5,681 bases of DNA from Rectinema sp003452735. GTDB taxonomy: Bacteria > Spirochaetota > Spirochaetia > Treponematales > Rectinemataceae. Location of the stretch: NCBI GenBank assembly GCA_035415815.1, contig DAOOGR010000088.1:1-5681 (forward strand), read 5' to 3'. Positions 5,583-5,681 of the stretch are shown here, piece by piece (the first letter of the stretch is position 1; every line of letters starts with the position of its first letter). The notes under the pieces were generated by a model, which was not told the DNA's origin, did not search any database, and saw only the letters and a program-made list of their open reading frames with translations. The position numbers and the translations under genes are program-made.

Positions 5583-5681
5583 ATGAAGCTGGTAAAGGTA
5601 GTCGGTGTCGTACTTGTTGCTCTTTTGTTGTTCTCATGCGCGCCGAAGCTTGCTCAGAAGGATCTAGATGCAGCCAATGCA
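5583..5681 (+). CDS. N-terminus of a small or unknown lipoprotein (partial, runs off the window)
   Basis: Only the first 33 codons are present. They encode a lipoprotein signal peptide: MKLVK, a hydrophobic core of V/L/A residues, then the lipobox LFSC with the acylated cysteine at position 19, followed by APKLAQKDLDAANA. The start is supported by GGAGG (5573-5577) five bases upstream of the ATG and by the promoter at 5481-5509. After the cysteine the sequence becomes polar and alanine-rich, as in the start of a helical or coiled-coil envelope protein, but too little is visible to name a family. Residue +2 is alanine, which in enterobacteria would allow sorting to the outer membrane; that rule need not hold here. 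Confidence 0.8.
   Translation, partial: MKLVKVVGVVLVALLLFSCAPKLAQKDLDAANA

Noticed and set aside
5395..5637. An 80-codon minus-strand open frame across the spacer and the lipoprotein start
   Set aside because: It begins antisense to the lipoprotein signal peptide, has no convincing ribosome-binding site and mostly reads AT-rich non-coding sequence.

Overview
The window reads as an ordinary chromosomal segment of a diderm bacterium with moderate GC (mid-40s % by eye). The substrate-binding protein has a cleavable signal peptide with no lipobox cysteine, which points to a periplasm. A separate lipoprotein signal is present at the right edge. The tRNA at the left edge has no encoded CCA. The phylum cannot be fixed from the sequence. 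The lipoprotein signal and general style would fit a spirochaete, but this is a weak guess.

Layout, left to right. The last 23 bases of a tRNA gene (plus strand) are followed by a strong intrinsic terminator. A major-facilitator transporter of the oxalate/formate-antiporter (OFA) type lies on the minus strand (1335 down to 55), and its stop codon sits inside the stem of that terminator. A divergent intergenic region of about 200 bp (1336-1538) holds candidate promoters for both directions and an imperfect dyad. Next comes a compact three-gene ABC importer operon on the plus strand: periplasmic binding protein (1539-2546), a single-chain two-domain permease (2554-4245) and an ATPase (4254-5375). 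A second spacer of about 207 bp (5376-5582) has no gene. It carries AT-rich short repeats, a dyad, a good sigma70-type promoter and a structured leader. The window ends in the first 33 codons of a lipoprotein gene.

The three ABC genes make a complete importer of the FbpABC/AfuABC family. The binding protein captures the substrate in the periplasm, the fused permease forms the channel and the ATPase powers it. The genes are 7 and 8 bases apart, and the ATPase ribosome-binding site overlaps the permease stop codon, so they are almost certainly co-transcribed and translationally coupled. Homology would lead most pipelines to call it a ferric iron transporter. However, the tyrosine pair and other ligands of classical FbpA are not evident in the binding protein, so an organic anion such as a sugar phosphate or phosphonate is at least as likely. 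The divergent OFA-type transporter would also handle a small organic anion, but no shared pathway can be shown.

I found no mobile element, CRISPR array, phage gene or clearly new system. The points worth a second look are the unsettled substrates of both transporters and the regulatory DNA in the two spacers.
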